From Megascapheus bottae (lineage: Eukaryota; Chordata; Mammalia; Rodentia; Geomyidae), in assembly GCA_024803745.1 (NCBI GenBank), contig JANJXV010000013.1:36168501-36232500 (forward strand): a stretch of 64,000 nucleotides of DNA. The letters run 5' to 3'. Below are positions 21,125 through 31,330 of this stretch, in pieces (the first letter of the stretch is position 1; every line of letters begins with the position of its first letter). A model generated the notes under the pieces. That model had not been told where the DNA came from. It saw nothing but the letters and a program-made list of their open reading frames with translations, and ran no database searches. The position numbers and the translations under genes are program-made.

Positions 21125-21239
21125 CCAACAGGATGCTACAATGAACTTCTATTAAGAAAATTTCAGGAAAGGAAAATCAAATTGGTTCAGGACTAAGGAA
21201 CTGAATCCTGACACTCATTCTCTCATGTTCAAACAGTAA

Positions 21240-21310
21240 GAAAAGGGGATTAGATTATTGGAAGAGCACTTGCCTGGCAAGTGTCCATAGCTCTAAAAAA
21301 AAAAAAAGTG
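21240..21310 (+). mobile_element. ID monomer fragment
   Basis: 'gagcacttgcctggcaagtg' then A13; B box lost. Confidence 0.6.
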
Positions 21311-21364
21311 AGAAAAACTTTGAACTATGTAACTTGAGAGGAGAAAGGGGAATACTGATGGAAA

Positions 21365-21440
21365 TGAAACATTATACTCATAACCTGATTTATAGAATTC
21401 TAACCTCTTTGTACAACCACTTAAAACATTTTAAGTAGGA
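21365..21440 (+). mobile_element. Unnamed retroposon 3' module, copy
   Basis: 'tatactcataacctgattta', 'cctctttgtacaaccactta': same order as 7800-7910. Confidence 0.45.
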
Positions 21441-21484
21441 AGATAAAGAAAAACAAAGCCAAAGTGAAAGTTCTACTTCATTAA

Positions 21485-21885
21485 ATGTCAGTGATATTTA
21501 ATGTTATATAACCATGAAGAGGAATGCTGTACTGTCACATGCTGTAGCATAGATGAGCATAGGTGAGTGGTGGGAACATTATACTCAGTGAAACAAGGCA
21601 GCACAGAAGACCCCTGTGATTTTATCCTATTCACATGCAATGTCCAGAGAAGCCAAGTCTATAGAAAGAAAACAGCTTCGAAGCTGCTAGCAGCTGAGGA
21701 GCAGGAAGGAATAAGGAACGATATTGGGCATGGGCTTTCTTCCTCTTGGGGGTGATCAAAATGGCATAAAACTAGTAGCACTGATGACTATGCAACTGTA
21801 AAATGACTAAAACCCACTGAGTTGTGCGCTGTAAGTGGATGGATTTTGTACTATGTTATTTAGAGCCCAATAAACAACTAACAAT
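21485..21885 (+). mobile_element. Old L1 3' end
   Basis: Typical ancient L1 3' UTR order: 'ataaccatgaagaggaatgc', 'cagtgaaacaaggcagcac', 'gggggtgatcaaaatggcat', 'ccactgagttgtgcgctgta', then 'agcccaataaa'. Confidence 0.7.
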
Positions 21886-21957
21886 AAACTGCCATCCTGC
21901 TCTTTGCAGAGGATAGGTCCTTGCAGGAAAGAAATGATGTAACTAACCAAGGAACTA

Positions 21958-22190
21958 CTGCAGGTCCCGATGCCTCACGCCTGTAATCCTAGCTACTCAG
22001 AAGGCTGAGATCTGAGGCTCACTGTTTGAAGCCAGCCCAGACAGGAAAATCTAAAAGACTCTTACCTCCAACTGGCCAACAAAAAGCCAGACGTGGAGGT
22101 GTGAGTCAAGAAGCAGTGAAATCCACCTTGAGCAAAAAAATCTAAGGTAGAGTTCTCTGATCCTGAATTTGAGTCTCAGTGTATGCATGA
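21958..22190 (+). mobile_element. Family II SINE
   Basis: 'cacgcctgtaatcctagcta', 'cctccaactggccaac', 'gtgtgagtcaagaagcagtg' (A box disrupted), decayed B-box side. A G-run follows at 22199-22211. Confidence 0.85.
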
Positions 22191-22224
22191 ATGCCTCTGG
22201 GGGGGGGGGGGTCAAAAGTTATTT

Positions 22225-22435
22225 TGACCCTGCGTACTCTCTAACCTCCTCCAGACTCCCTTCCCTATGCCCTCTGTGCCTGTCACACTCTACGATCAGC
22301 ATCACCTGCATGTTCCAGGCCCTCCCTAGCCTGGGGCCTTTGCTCCTGCTGTTTTAACCCTGCCACCTCTATACCCCATTGTTAGCTTACTAGCTCTATA
22401 CAGCATCCTCTCCATTCCTCATCTGGAGTGGGTGA
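22225..22435 (+). mobile_element. L2 fragment
   Basis: 'ggcctttgctcctgctgttt' following 'gttccaggccctccctagcc' fits the L2 coding-end/3' UTR order. Confidence 0.5.
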
Positions 22436-22499
22436 AGAGGTAACCAGCGTATCGACTACGTGGAGTAAAGATCTTCAACGTGATGATAAAAGTCATGTT

Positions 22500-22593
22500 G
22501 ACAACAAAGGCTCAGGCCTCTAATCCTAGCTACTCAGGAAGCTGAAAATCTAGCCTCTAAGCCAGCCTCTGCAGGAGAGTCTATGAGACTCTT
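22500..22593 (+). mobile_element. Family II SINE, left half (split by L1)
   Basis: 'taatcctagctactcaggaa' to 'gtctatgagactctt', where an L1 tail has inserted. Confidence 0.85.
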
Positions 22594-22701
22594 TTTTTTA
22601 ATTAAAGAATTTATTAACATTGATTTTTACATATTTCAAATGTCACGTGTAACAAACAAATATTCAAGAAGGAAATCTCTATATATAATCACTGATACTA
22701 A
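22594..22701 (-). mobile_element. L1 3' tail inserted in a SINE
   Basis: Reverse copy of the L1 tail found at 9759: 'attaaagaatttattaacat', 'aacaaatattcaagaaggaa'. Flanked by 'gagactctt' at 22585-22593 and 22702-22710. Confidence 0.88.
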
Positions 22702-22855
22702 GAGACTCTTATCCCAAATTAACCAGCAAAAACCCAGAAGCCGAGCTGTGGTGTGACTCAAGTGGTAGAACATCAGCCTTGAGTAAAGAAGCTAACAGAC
22801 AGCAGTCAGGCCTGAAGTTCAAGCCCCAGATCTGGTACCAAAAATAACAACAAAA
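22702..22855 (+). mobile_element. Family II SINE, right half
   Basis: 'cccaaattaaccagcaaaaa', 'gtgactcaagtggtagaaca', 'gaagttcaagccccag'. It completes the copy begun at 22500. Confidence 0.88.
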
Positions 22856-23399
22856 GAAATCATAGAAAACGTGATGAGACTAGAACAATTGTATCTTTCA
22901 GAATCCCCTTTAAGATTGTGCACTATGTGGTTGGAAAGAGATGTCTGGTAAATCCTTCAGATAGGGCTAATGGCTCCAAGAAATATGCTAAGATTATCAC
23001 TGAACTTTCTCACATGGTGCCATGCCTGTTTAACCACAGACTATTTGACCCAGAGGTATGGTAGGTTTTGGGTGAGAGCAGAATGGGCCAGGACTTTGGG
23101 TATGAGGCTGAATGCTGACACTAGCAACCCCTTTCTCCCTGACAAGGTCCCATCATCTATCATGCACTGAACGACTCGGGGAGGAGAGGAACATTATCAC
23201 AAAAGCCCTCCTGGGTGAGTAGTGGTTCCATCACCAAAGTGCACGACCTCTCCTCTAATGGAAGCTGAATAAGGATTGAAAGCGACTGGTGAGCTTATTA
23301 GCCTGCCAAGTGCTCACACATTTCAGTCCAGACCCACCCAGCAGAGAAGCCATCACATAACAGAAACATATCTGTAGCTCCAGTGGCAATGTAACTACC
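22856..23399. other. Unique sequence, no gene seen
   Basis: Includes a 66-codon + frame (22970-23170) without recognisable content. Confidence 0.35.
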
Positions 23400-23585
23400 A
23401 CAGTAATCGTCACTAACACTTGAATTTAATAATATCAAGTATTTGTTTTCCATTTGGTTGTCAACTCCTTGAAGTGGGCACTACATTGCCTCCATTTTGC
23501 AGGAAGTGGGGCACAACTAAGTGGGTAAATGGCAGAGTTGAGCTGCAAACTCAGTCAGCCTCCATCTTGTGTTCCCAACCAATAG
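23400..23585 (-). mobile_element. MIR fragment
   Basis: Reverse MIR: 'gtcactaacacttgaattta', 'gcctccattttgcaggaagt', 'aaatggcagagttgagctgc'. Confidence 0.7.
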
Positions 23586-23639
23586 GATAGGATCTTCATT
23601 TTCACACACGAGTTTTCAGTGAGTAGTTGCTGAATGCAT

Positions 23640-23745
23640 CATCAGTTAATAGGAGATGATTCGCTTGTTAAACAAATATTTGAAACACCTTCTCTGTGGC
23701 CAGTACTGATGTGGGCACTAGCACAGTGTTGGCATGAGACAGATA
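23640..23745 (-). mobile_element. L2 3'-end fragment
   Basis: 'taaacaaatatttgaaacac', 'ctgtggccagtactgatgtg' match reversed L2. Confidence 0.55.
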
Positions 23746-23832
23746 CTCAGCCTCGCACGCAATGAAGGAACCCATTTTACATTTCCCCCAGATGGTGACC
23801 CAACCACTGGAGGGAAAAGTCATTGCCTAAAA

Positions 23833-23837
<5 letters not shown>

Positions 23838-23889
<52 letters not shown>
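23838..23889. repeat. (TG)n microsatellite
   Basis: Perfect TG tract at the tail side of the next reverse SINE. Confidence 0.95.
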
Positions 23890-23891
<2 letters not shown>

Positions 23892-24086
23892 GTTAGAGCT
23901 TGGGTGCTATCTCTGAACTTTTGTACTCAGGGCTAGCACTCTCTCACTTGAGCTCTGTATTTGGCATTTTGCTGGTTAATTGAAGAGTCCTAGGGACTTT
24001 TCTGCCTGGTTGGCTTCGAACCACAATCCTCAGATCTCAGCCTCCTAAGTAGCTAGGATTACAGATGTGAGCCACCAGAGCCCTGC
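23890..24086 (-). mobile_element. Family II SINE
   Basis: 'ctttgtactcagggctagca'-like right monomer, 'tgctggttaattgaagagtc', 'aagtagctaggattacagat'. Confidence 0.85.
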
Positions 24087-24961
24087 AAAACTAACTTTTT
24101 ATTGACCTGCCTGAGCTTTCTACTTGGCCCTGCAGTCCCAGGAATATGACAACTTTTTGCATATTTGGAGATAGTTCTCATATCTTACCCCCACTGTAGG
24201 CTACGCCCATCCATCAGCTGCTGCTTTATCCATGCTCGGATATCATTTTCTTTTGTCAGAGACACTTCATTTGTTTAAACTTTAATGCCTTACTGTGTGC
24301 ATTATTTTCTTTCTTATGCTATGAATAAAGAACTAAAGGGCCAGTTTCCACCCTCAAGAAATGTGCGGTCCATTGGAGGAAAGAAAGCATGTAAAGAAAG
24401 TATTTCAACATGTCCTGGGTGACTGAGCTTAACAGGAACATGGCACTACTGAGTAGAACCTCTCAGTCCTATGAGAGAAATGTAAGCTGCCCACCTCAGA
24501 ACCATTCAGACTGGATATGTTTCTACTGCACAGTGAGCAGCAGAACTACAAAGGTGAAAGGAATTCTGAAAGAGAGAGCTCTATGACCCATAGCAGAACA
24601 TCGTGTTTCCAGGCCTTTAGCCCAGCGTTGTCATCAGGGTTCACTCTCATATCCATGGTTCCACATCCTCACACTCAACCTTTCACAGACGAAAAATATT
24701 CCATGGGGGGGGGGGTGGAGAAACAATCCAATGTTGTAAAATACATAACAACTATTTAGGGAGCATCTATACTGTATTGTGTATTATAAGTAATCGAGAT
24801 GATTTAAAGTATACAGGAATGTATGCATAGATAATAGGTAAGTACTGCTCCTTTTTATATTACAGACTTGATCATCTGGAGATTTCAGTATTGGAGGGTG
24901 GTCTGATACTAAGGGACATGGGGAATTATTTTGCAGGTGGCTAACTATAAAAATACAAGTT
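24087..24961. other. Mostly unique, with L2 trace and G-run
   Basis: At 24320-24390 'agtttccaccctcaagaaat' suggests reversed L2. A G10 run is at 24703-24713. No gene recognised. Confidence 0.35.
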
Positions 24962-25050
24962 TGAGAGACTGGAGGTATGGCTCAATTGTAGAGTACATGC
25001 CTAGAAAGCACAAAGCCCTAAGTTAGAACCCCAGTATTTTAAAAAGGGAA
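24962..25050 (+). mobile_element. Free ID monomer
   Basis: 'gaggtatggctcaattgtag', 'atgcctagaaagcacaaagc', 'gttagaacccc', A-rich tail. Confidence 0.75.
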
Positions 25051-25112
25051 AAAAATCCAAATATTTATTTTATGAATTGTTGTTGGGTCCATCCCATACT
25101 AAGAGAAGGAAC

Positions 25113-25300
25113 AGGGGGCCAGGAGCATGGCCTAGTGGTAGAGTGCTTGCCTAGCATGCATGAAGCCCTGGGTTTGATTCCTAGGCACCCACATACTCAG
25201 AAAAAGCCAGAAGTGGTCCTATGGCTCAGTTGGCAGAGTGCTAGCCTTGAGCAAAAGTGTTCAAGGGCAGTGGGTCTTGAGTTCAAGCCCCAGGACTGGC

Positions 25301-25304
<4 letters not shown>
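25113..25304 (+). mobile_element. Family I dimeric SINE with (GA)n tail
   Basis: 'catggcctagtggtagagtg', 'gtttgattcctag', right monomer 'tatggctcagttggcagagt', 'gttcaagccccaggactggc'. The tail is a (GA)n tract. Confidence 0.93.

Positions 25305-25374
<70 letters not shown>
25305..25374 (+). repeat. (GA)n microsatellite
   Basis: About 65 bp of GA grown from the SINE tail; source of the Arg-Glu and Leu-Ser repeat frames. Confidence 0.95.
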
Positions 25375-25375
<1 letters not shown>

Positions 25376-25567
25376 CGTGCAATAGATAAATGACAGATAG
25401 AGAATGAATAAGCAATTTACATGTTCCTGGTAAAAACCTTCTCTTTGTACAGTTGGCAAAGTGCTTAGACATGTAGACACAATGCTAAGTCTAGGAACCA
25501 AGCTCCAATGTCAAGTTCTGCTACTTCTAGCTATAAGACCTGCTTCACTGTCTGTCCAGGGAACTAA

Positions 25568-25604
<37 letters not shown>
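25568..25604 (+). repeat. (AAT)n microsatellite
   Basis: About 12 AAT units immediately 5' of the next SINE. Confidence 0.95.
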
Positions 25605-25833
25605 GTCAGGCACATGTGTCTCAGGCCTTTAATCCTAGCTACTCAGGAGGCTGAGATTTGAGGATTGTGATTCAAAGCCAGCCCAGGCAGGAAAGTTCAT
25701 GAGACCTTTATCTCTAACAACCAAAAAACCAGAAGTGTTGCTATGGCTCAGAGTGGTAGCGCTAGCCTTAAACAACAAACCTCAAGGACAGTGCTCAGGC
25801 CCTGAGTTCAAGTCCTACAACTGAATAAAAATA
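25605..25833 (+). mobile_element. Family II SINE
   Basis: 'taatcctagctactcaggag', 'tctctaacaaccaaaaaacc', 'ctatggctcagagtggtagc', 'ctgagttcaagtcctacaac'. Confidence 0.92.
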
Positions 25834-25839
25834 TCAACA

Positions 25840-26578
25840 TGAATCAAGTATCTAGCATATTGCTAGCCCTGTGTTTGGAGGTCCATAAATGCTAGTAATT
25901 TTTAATTGGCTTACTGGTTCATTGAAGCTGGAAGCTCAGTGACACAGTCAGCATCTTCATATTGTCACTCCATCCTCATCTACATCTGCTACCTTCAGGC
26001 TTTTCCTGGCCCAGGCTTCAAGTAGTTGACAAACCAGCATCGCCACCTGGAGGACAAAATGAGAATCTGGATTAGAAAACAATTATGCGGCACCAGATCA
26101 ACTAACTCAGCTGTTCTGTGCTGGCACTAAGAAGAACAAGGTCACAGCCTCGTCCCCAAAGGAGCCAATTAGCTTTACATGGAGAGACTCTGGAGCATGG
26201 CCCTCTACGATGTCCTTCAAGTCACACTGTGTGGCTATTGGTTAGGAAGTGGGTTCACCAATCTAAAGCCATTTTCCCTAATTTCTGAAGAACCCAATTT
26301 TAAAGCAGCATGGAAAAACAAAATGAACAAGACTAGCTCCCTACTTTAATGAAAATTCAGCCTGCAGTGGTGTTCCCCCAAATGAGCCCTATGACATTAA
26401 TAGGCGTTATTAAAATACATGGCTCCGCGGTGTTCAATTCATTTAGAAAACATTGATCTAATCAAAGTCAAGTGGGCTGATTACAGAAGGGCTCCTCAGA
26501 GCTTTCAACATGCTAATGTGTGCTGTTCATTTTCTAGAAGGCACCATTTCCCAGATTTAGGTTTGAACAGCCACTCTC

Positions 26579-26579
<1 letters not shown>
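25840..26579. other. Unique sequence with L2 trace
   Basis: 25845-25905 resembles an L2 end ('tctagcatattgctagccct', 'ccataaatgctagta'). A CTCF-core-like string lies at 26040-26053. No gene recognised. Confidence 0.35.

Positions 26580-26627
<48 letters not shown>
26580..26627 (+). repeat. (CA)n microsatellite
   Basis: Perfect CA tract just left of a reverse SINE, outside its poly-T. Confidence 0.95.
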
Positions 26628-26826
26628 ATTTTTTTTTTTTTGCCAGTCCTGGGCTTGAGCTCAGCACCTGAGCACTGCCTTGGGCTTTCTCAAGGCTGGA
26701 GAGCCCTAGCACTTGAGCCTCAGCACCACTTCCAGCTTTTTTTCTATGTCTGTGGTACCGAGGAATCGAACCCTGGTCTTCGTGCATGCTAGGCAAGCAC
26801 TTTAACCACTAGGCCAAACTCCCTGC
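26628..26826 (-). mobile_element. Family I dimeric SINE, 'AA/GAGG' subfamily
   Basis: Reverse copy with 'gagcctcagcaccacttcc' and 'gcactttaaccactaggc', two linked changes shared with the copies at 57617 and 60969. Intact 'gtaccgaggaatcgaaccct'. Flanks 'ccatttttt' on both sides. Confidence 0.95.
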
Positions 26827-27354
26827 CTCACATGCCATTTTTTAAAGAATAGTAATGAGTCATTTGGACCAGGCTGTGGTTGCTCCCACCAGAATGTCTT
26901 TTTTAAGAAGGTCCCCAGCCAAAGGGAAGAGTTCACAGTCTAGTGCTAAGATTAAATTTTTTTTTCTAAAGGCAGATTATAGAACAGTATCCTATTTTGA
27001 AAGGAAAGAACCAAGATATATGGCCCCTCGGGGAAGAAAAAAGGCACAAGAAAGGTCACCAAAATGTTAATAGTGGTGATCTTTCCGTTGAAGTGATTGT
27101 TAGTTTTCTGTGTTCTCTGCTTCTTCAAGTTTTCTGCGGTGACCGCACAATACAAAGTTTAAAATAAAACCATGAAATACATGTTCTAAGACAGTAAATC
27201 ATATTCACATGACTGTTACAAAATACTGGTGAGAGCTATCATTAGTAAAGAATAATGAAGTACCTGGTTCACAAATTACCTGGACCACCTCATCTAAACT
27301 CACAAATCAGAAGAGGTAAGATAGCATTTGCATGTGTGCTTACGTGTATGGAGG
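26827..27354. other. Unique sequence, no gene seen
   Basis: Open frames of 67-71 codons overlap on both strands without recognisable content. Confidence 0.35.
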
Positions 27355-27376
27355 GGGGAGAGAGAGAGGGAGAGAG

Positions 27377-27442
<66 letters not shown>
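27355..27442 (+). repeat. (GA)n microsatellite
   Basis: GA tract, interrupted at its left end; on the tail side of the following reverse SINE remnant. Confidence 0.95.
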
Positions 27443-27443
<1 letters not shown>

Positions 27444-27597
27444 CCATAGTGGGGCTTGAACTCAGGCAGGACCTAGCACTCTACCTTAGCTTTTTTACCT
27501 ATACTTAAGCTCCACCTACATCTCCAGCATTTTGTTGGTTCATTGAAGGCGGTTTTCACACCAGGATTCTTAGATCTCAGCTACCCAAGTAGCTCAC
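27443..27597 (-). mobile_element. Family II SINE, incomplete
   Basis: 'ggggcttgaactcaggcagg', 'ttgttggttcattgaaggcg', 'agatctcagctacccaagta'. The end of the 7SL-like half is missing. Confidence 0.75.
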
Positions 27598-27675
27598 TGC
27601 CATTTGTTAAATGCTCATCCTTGTCAAGAATTATGCTAAGTATTTTGACATACATCAACATGTTAACCAAACACA
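27598..27675 (-). mobile_element. MIR fragment
   Basis: 'gccatttgttaaatgctcat', 'tatgctaagtattttgacat' fit a reversed MIR. Confidence 0.5.
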
Positions 27676-27983
27676 GCCAAGCTCTCTTGGTGCTTTAAGA
27701 CATGCCTTCTGCGATATTGTTTGAGCCTTCTTACCTTTTCCCTCTCTCACTATTCCTTTCTCCTATTGTGCTGGTTATCACAATTCAGCTCCCTCTAGCT
27801 CCTCTTCCTATAATTAGCTTTAGTTTCCCCTTGGTATAGCCGGGCATCATTAAGGTACTCTGTTAACTAAGCAGTAGCTCTTGTACATAGAGACAGTAGC
27901 ATGCCTTTCTCTGGGAAAGGGCACAGAAAAACTACTTCCTCACTGATAATCAAGGTAGAAGTTTTAGCTTAAAATACCATTTA
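27676..27983. other. Unique sequence, no gene seen
   Basis: Nothing recognisable. Confidence 0.35.
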
Positions 27984-28220
27984 AGCCGGATGCCAGTGGC
28001 TCACACCTATAATCCTAGCTACTCGGGAGGCTGAGATCTGAGGATCAAGGTTCAAAGCCAGCCCAGGCATATAAGTCTGTGAGACTCTTATCTCCAATTA
28101 GCCACCAGACGACCAGAAGTGGTGCTTTGACTTAAGTGGTAGAGTGCTAGCCTTGAGCTGAAGAGCTAAGGGACAGTTCCCAGGCCCAGAGTTCAAACCC
28201 CACAACTGACCAAAAGAATT
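27984..28220 (+). mobile_element. Family II SINE, well preserved
   Basis: 'gccggatgccagtggctcac', 'ctccaattagccaccagacg', 'gacttaagtggtagagtgct', 'cagagttcaaaccccacaac'. Useful as a near-consensus reference in this window. Confidence 0.94.
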
Positions 28221-28224
28221 TAAT

Positions 28225-28348
28225 TTCCATTTCATATACATTATTCAAGCTGATTCTTTAATTTCGTCAGGCAGATGAGGAAACTGTGAGCAGGTTCTTG
28301 TAGGAGGCATAATCAGGTCCATATCTGAACAGTTATTCAAACCTCATA
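28225..28348 (-). mobile_element. MIR fragment
   Basis: 'cagatgaggaaactgtgagc' inside a reversed MIR order, following 'ttcatatacattattcaagc'. Confidence 0.6.
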
Positions 28349-28351
28349 TTC

Positions 28352-28440
28352 CTGGGCTGGAGCCATATCACAGTAGTAGAATACATGTCTAGCAAGCACA
28401 AGGCCCTCAGTTTAAACCCTACTACCCTCAAAAATCCAAC
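28352..28440 (+). mobile_element. Free ID monomer
   Basis: 'gctggagccatatcacagta', 'atgtctagcaagcacaaggc', 'gtttaaaccctac', short A-rich tail. Confidence 0.78.
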
Positions 28441-28477
28441 CTCATGGGGACAAAGCTTTGGGACATAAGCAGTGAAT

Positions 28478-28660
28478 TTTTTTTGTCAGTTGTAAGGCTT
28501 GAACTCTAGACCTGGTCACTGTCCCTGAGCTCTTCAGCTCAAGGCTACCCACCCTACCTCTGGGCCTGGGTGTTGTGCCTGAGTTGGGTTTGAACCAAGA
28601 TCCTCAGGTCTCAGCCTCCCGAGTAGCTAGGATTACAGGTGTGAGCCACCATGCCTGGTA
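28478..28660 (-). mobile_element. Rearranged family II SINE, duplicated right monomer
   Basis: 'cttcagctcaaggctaccca' joined to a second 'ctgggcctgggtgttgtgcc', then directly to the 7SL-like half without the linker. It shares the junction type of 9371-9610. Confidence 0.85.
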
Positions 28661-28902
28661 GCAGTTCTTATGAGAGCTATATCAAGCTGACTCTGTTTCT
28701 CCACTGTGAGAACAGACTGATTAGAAGATACCCCAAGTGATGTAAGTACTTGGATCCCAAAAAGCAGTTAAAATGCCTAATTTCCCTGCTTACCTTACTG
28801 CTGGCCATGACATTAGAAAATTTCTCCTCTTTCTCTGATGCTACCCCCCTCCATTCTCAACTCCTCTTTATAAGCTGGACAATCAATCAACTCTTTTCCT
28901 CT
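28661..28902. other. Unique sequence
   Basis: Nothing recognisable. Confidence 0.3.
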
Positions 28903-29096
28903 TTGTGCCAATACTGGGGCTTGAACTCAGTGAGGGCCTTGGGCTCTTCTTTAGCTTTTGGATGAAGACTGCCCTTCTACCACTTAAGCCATAATTCCTC
29001 TTCTGCCTTTCCTGCACCAGCTAGCTTTGAACCACAATCCTCAGATCTCAGTCTCCTGAGTAGTTAGAATAACAGATGTAAGCTACCAGCACCCAG
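28903..29096 (-). mobile_element. Family II SINE, old
   Basis: 'ggggcttgaactcagtgagg', 'ctcagatctcagtctcctga', 'gctaccagcacccag'. The linker is mostly lost. Confidence 0.82.
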
Positions 29097-29137
29097 ATAT
29101 CATCTATATTCTAAAGCTACTTAATTATTTTTAATTT

Positions 29138-29376
29138 TGTGTATGTATGTGCTCTTGTTCTGGAGTTTGAACCTAAGGCCTGGTTGCTGCCCCTGAGTGT
29201 TTTTTTTCCTCAGAGCTAGTACTCTACCACTTGAGTCATAGCTCTACTGGCCTCTTGGTGGTTAAGTGGAGATAAAGAGTTTCACAGTCTCCTGCCCAGG
29301 CTGGCTTTGAACTGGGATCCTTAGATCTCACCTCCTGAGTAGTTAGATTTCAAGTGTGAGTCACCAGCACCAGACC
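29138..29376 (-). mobile_element. Family II SINE, old
   Basis: TG/TA-rich tail, 'tggagtttgaacctaaggcc', 'ggtggttaagtggagataaa', 'ctgagtagttagatttcaag'. Confidence 0.85.
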
Positions 29377-29383
29377 TGTTTAA

Positions 29384-29576
29384 TTTTTTTTGCCAGTCCT
29401 GGGCTTGGGCTTAGGGCCTGAGCTTTGTCCTTGGGTTTACTTAAGGCTAGAGCTCTACCACGTGAGCCACAGCGCCACTTCTGGCCTTTTTCTATGCATG
29501 TGGTACCGAGGAATCGAACCTGGGTTTTCATGCATGCTAGGCAAGCACTGTACCACTAGGTCAAACTCCCAGCCCC
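29384..29576 (-). mobile_element. Family I dimeric SINE
   Basis: 'gccagtcctgggcttgggct', 'cgtgagccacagcgccactt', 'gtaccgaggaatcgaacctg', 'ctaggtcaaactcccagccc'. Flanked by 'taatttttttt'. Confidence 0.95.
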
Positions 29577-30224
29577 TAATTTTTTTTTAATTACAGGAGA
29601 TATTTTCCCTCCCTGAGTCCAAGAAGAGGTGGTAACTAAGCCCTTTCTTCATTGCATAACATCTTTTCTCCTAGCCCAATGTCCTGGTTCCTGCAAAATT
29701 GAGCAACTTCTTTGTCCTTCCCTTGCCTCCCAGGTAAGCTTGCTACAAACTTTTCCCCACCAGCAGGGTCTTAAAGAGAGAGCAGGGCACAGGGCAGAAG
29801 GCATCACAAAGCAATCTTAGACAATATATGTTCTTCATTACATCTGCAAAATGCCACTAGCACCTTTGACCAAACGGTAATACTGCACGCCTTTGACATC
29901 CTGAGATGTAGCTGGAGTTTGAGAAATGAGACTGAGGGTTGATTGAGGTCCAAAAATAAATCTCTTCTATTGCCATGAAGCAGTTATAGTTGCACAACTG
30001 AAATACCAACCCTTTGGAAAAGCTATCAAACCCACTCATGCAGTTGGGTAATAACAGCATCCGAAGTATTTCTTAGATGCCTAGTGTTCCAAGCACAGTG
30101 CAGAGTGAGTTAAGTGGATACAATCCATTATGGGAGACACTTCCAAGACAGGACATGTGTTTCTGACACTAGCAGTGATCCTGGTTCAGATAGATGCCAA
30201 AGTCCCCTTTCAGATGCCAGCACA
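29577..30224. other. Unique sequence, weak splice-bounded interval
   Basis: 29675-29733 lies between 'cttttctcctag' and 'gtaagc'; see rejected list. A CTCF-core-like string is at 29756-29772. No gene established. Confidence 0.35.
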
Positions 30225-30445
30225 GTGTATTATAATAACAACGAGCACAGATGAGACCCCTTGCATTTACCAGGTCCATGCTGAATGCCTCGTGTATTAT
30301 CTCAAAGAGCACCCCTTCAAGGAACAGGCTATTTCATTACTTACAGGTAGAGAAACCCAATCTCCTAGCTGAGACACCACCAGCCCAAGGCAACGCTGTT
30401 AATAAGTGATGAAGCAGACTCAAATCCAAATCCTCTTTTATGGCC
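30225..30445 (-). mobile_element. MIR fragment, long
   Basis: Reverse MIR: 'gaatgcctcgtgtattatct', 'cattacttacaggtagagaa', 'cccaaggcaacgctgttaat', 'gaagcagactcaaatccaa'. Confidence 0.7.
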
Positions 30446-30462
30446 TAGGTTGTCCTTAAACT

Positions 30463-30542
30463 TAATATGTAGTCCAGGCTTGCCTTGAACCCATAATCCT
30501 CCCATATCAGTCTAACAAGTACTCACATTTCAGGTAGGTACC
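30463..30542 (-). mobile_element. B1-like monomer, worn
   Basis: 'gtccaggcttgccttgaacc', 'cataatcctcccatatcagt': reversed B1 order, distinct from the family II 7SL half. Confidence 0.5.
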
Positions 30543-30547
30543 AACTA

Positions 30548-30613
30548 CCTTGAGAAAGCCCAAGCACAGTGCCCAGGCCCTGAGTTCAAGCCCTAGGACT
30601 GACAAAAAAAAAT
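30548..30613 (+). mobile_element. Right-monomer end of a family I/II SINE
   Basis: 'cttgagaaagcccaagcaca', 'ccctgagttcaagccctagg', poly-A. Confidence 0.75.
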
Positions 30614-30629
30614 TAGAGGCATATAGACC

Positions 30630-30815
30630 TTGTACCTTTGTGTTTCTCCCATAAGAGTATCCTCTTTTGGTCTCACTGTGTGTGAGTGTCTAGAGTCTTG
30701 TATAATTTATCACGTCCCAGGGTATTTTAGATCCAGCTTCCACATATGAGAGAAAACACATTTGTGTATTTGAGCTTGGCTTCCTTCACTTAACATGATT
30801 TGTTCTAGGTACCAC
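30630..30815 (-). mobile_element. L1 fragment (ORF2 end/3' UTR)
   Basis: 'ccacatatgagagaaaacac' and 'cacttaacatgatttgttct' are reversed L1 text also present at 56220-56600. Confidence 0.6.
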
Positions 30816-30950
30816 TAGGCCAGGACTGGCAAAAAAAAAAAAAAAAGAAGAAAGAAAAGAAAAGAAAAAAGAAATGTACTCTTTACCAGACTTATGTAAC
30901 TGAAATCTCTCTGTACATCACTTTATAATAAAAATTTAAAATAATAATAA
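30816..30950 (+). mobile_element. SINE tail then unnamed retroposon 3' module
   Basis: A family I end ('gccaggactggc' plus A-rich tail) is followed at 30866-30945 by 'gtactctttaccagacttat' and 'tctgtacatcactttataat', the module also seen at 46031. Confidence 0.6.
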
Positions 30951-30953
30951 CCA

Positions 30954-31136
30954 AGCCGGGCACCTGTAATTCTAACTACTCAGGAGGCTGACATCTGGGA
31001 ATCACAGTTCAAATTCAGCCAGGACAGAAAAGTCTGTGAGAGTCTTCTCTCCAATTAATCACCAGAAAACTAGAAGTGGTGATATGGCTCAAAGTGGTAG
31101 AATGCTAGCTTTGAGTGAAAAAATCTCAGGGACAGG
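30954..31136 (+). mobile_element. Family II SINE, left part (host of next insertion)
   Basis: 'gccgggcacctgtaattcta', 'ctccaattaatcaccagaaa', 'gatatggctcaaagtggtag', up to 'ctcagggacag'. Confidence 0.9.
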
Positions 31137-31330
31137 GACAGGAATTTGGCCTAGTGGTAGAGTGCTTGCCTAGCATGCACAAAGATTCAGGTTTGATTCC
31201 TTGATACCATGTACATAGAAAAGTCGGAAATGGTGCTGTGGCTCAAGTAGCAGTGTGCTAGCCTTGAGGAAAAATCAGTGCTCAAGCCCCAAGTTCAAGC
31301 CCCAGGATTGGCAAAAAAAAAAAAAAAGAA
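31137..31330 (+). mobile_element. Family I SINE inserted into a family II SINE
   Basis: Complete dimer 'tttggcctagtggtagagtg' to 'caagccccaggattggc' with A15. It is flanked by an imperfect duplication of the host sequence around 'ctcagggaca' (31125-31134 and 31335-31344). Confidence 0.93.

Noticed and set aside
29675..29733. 59-nt interval between an acceptor-like 'cttttctcctag' and donor 'gtaagc'
   Set aside because: Short, two frames open, pyrimidine-rich content favours chance; no partner exon.
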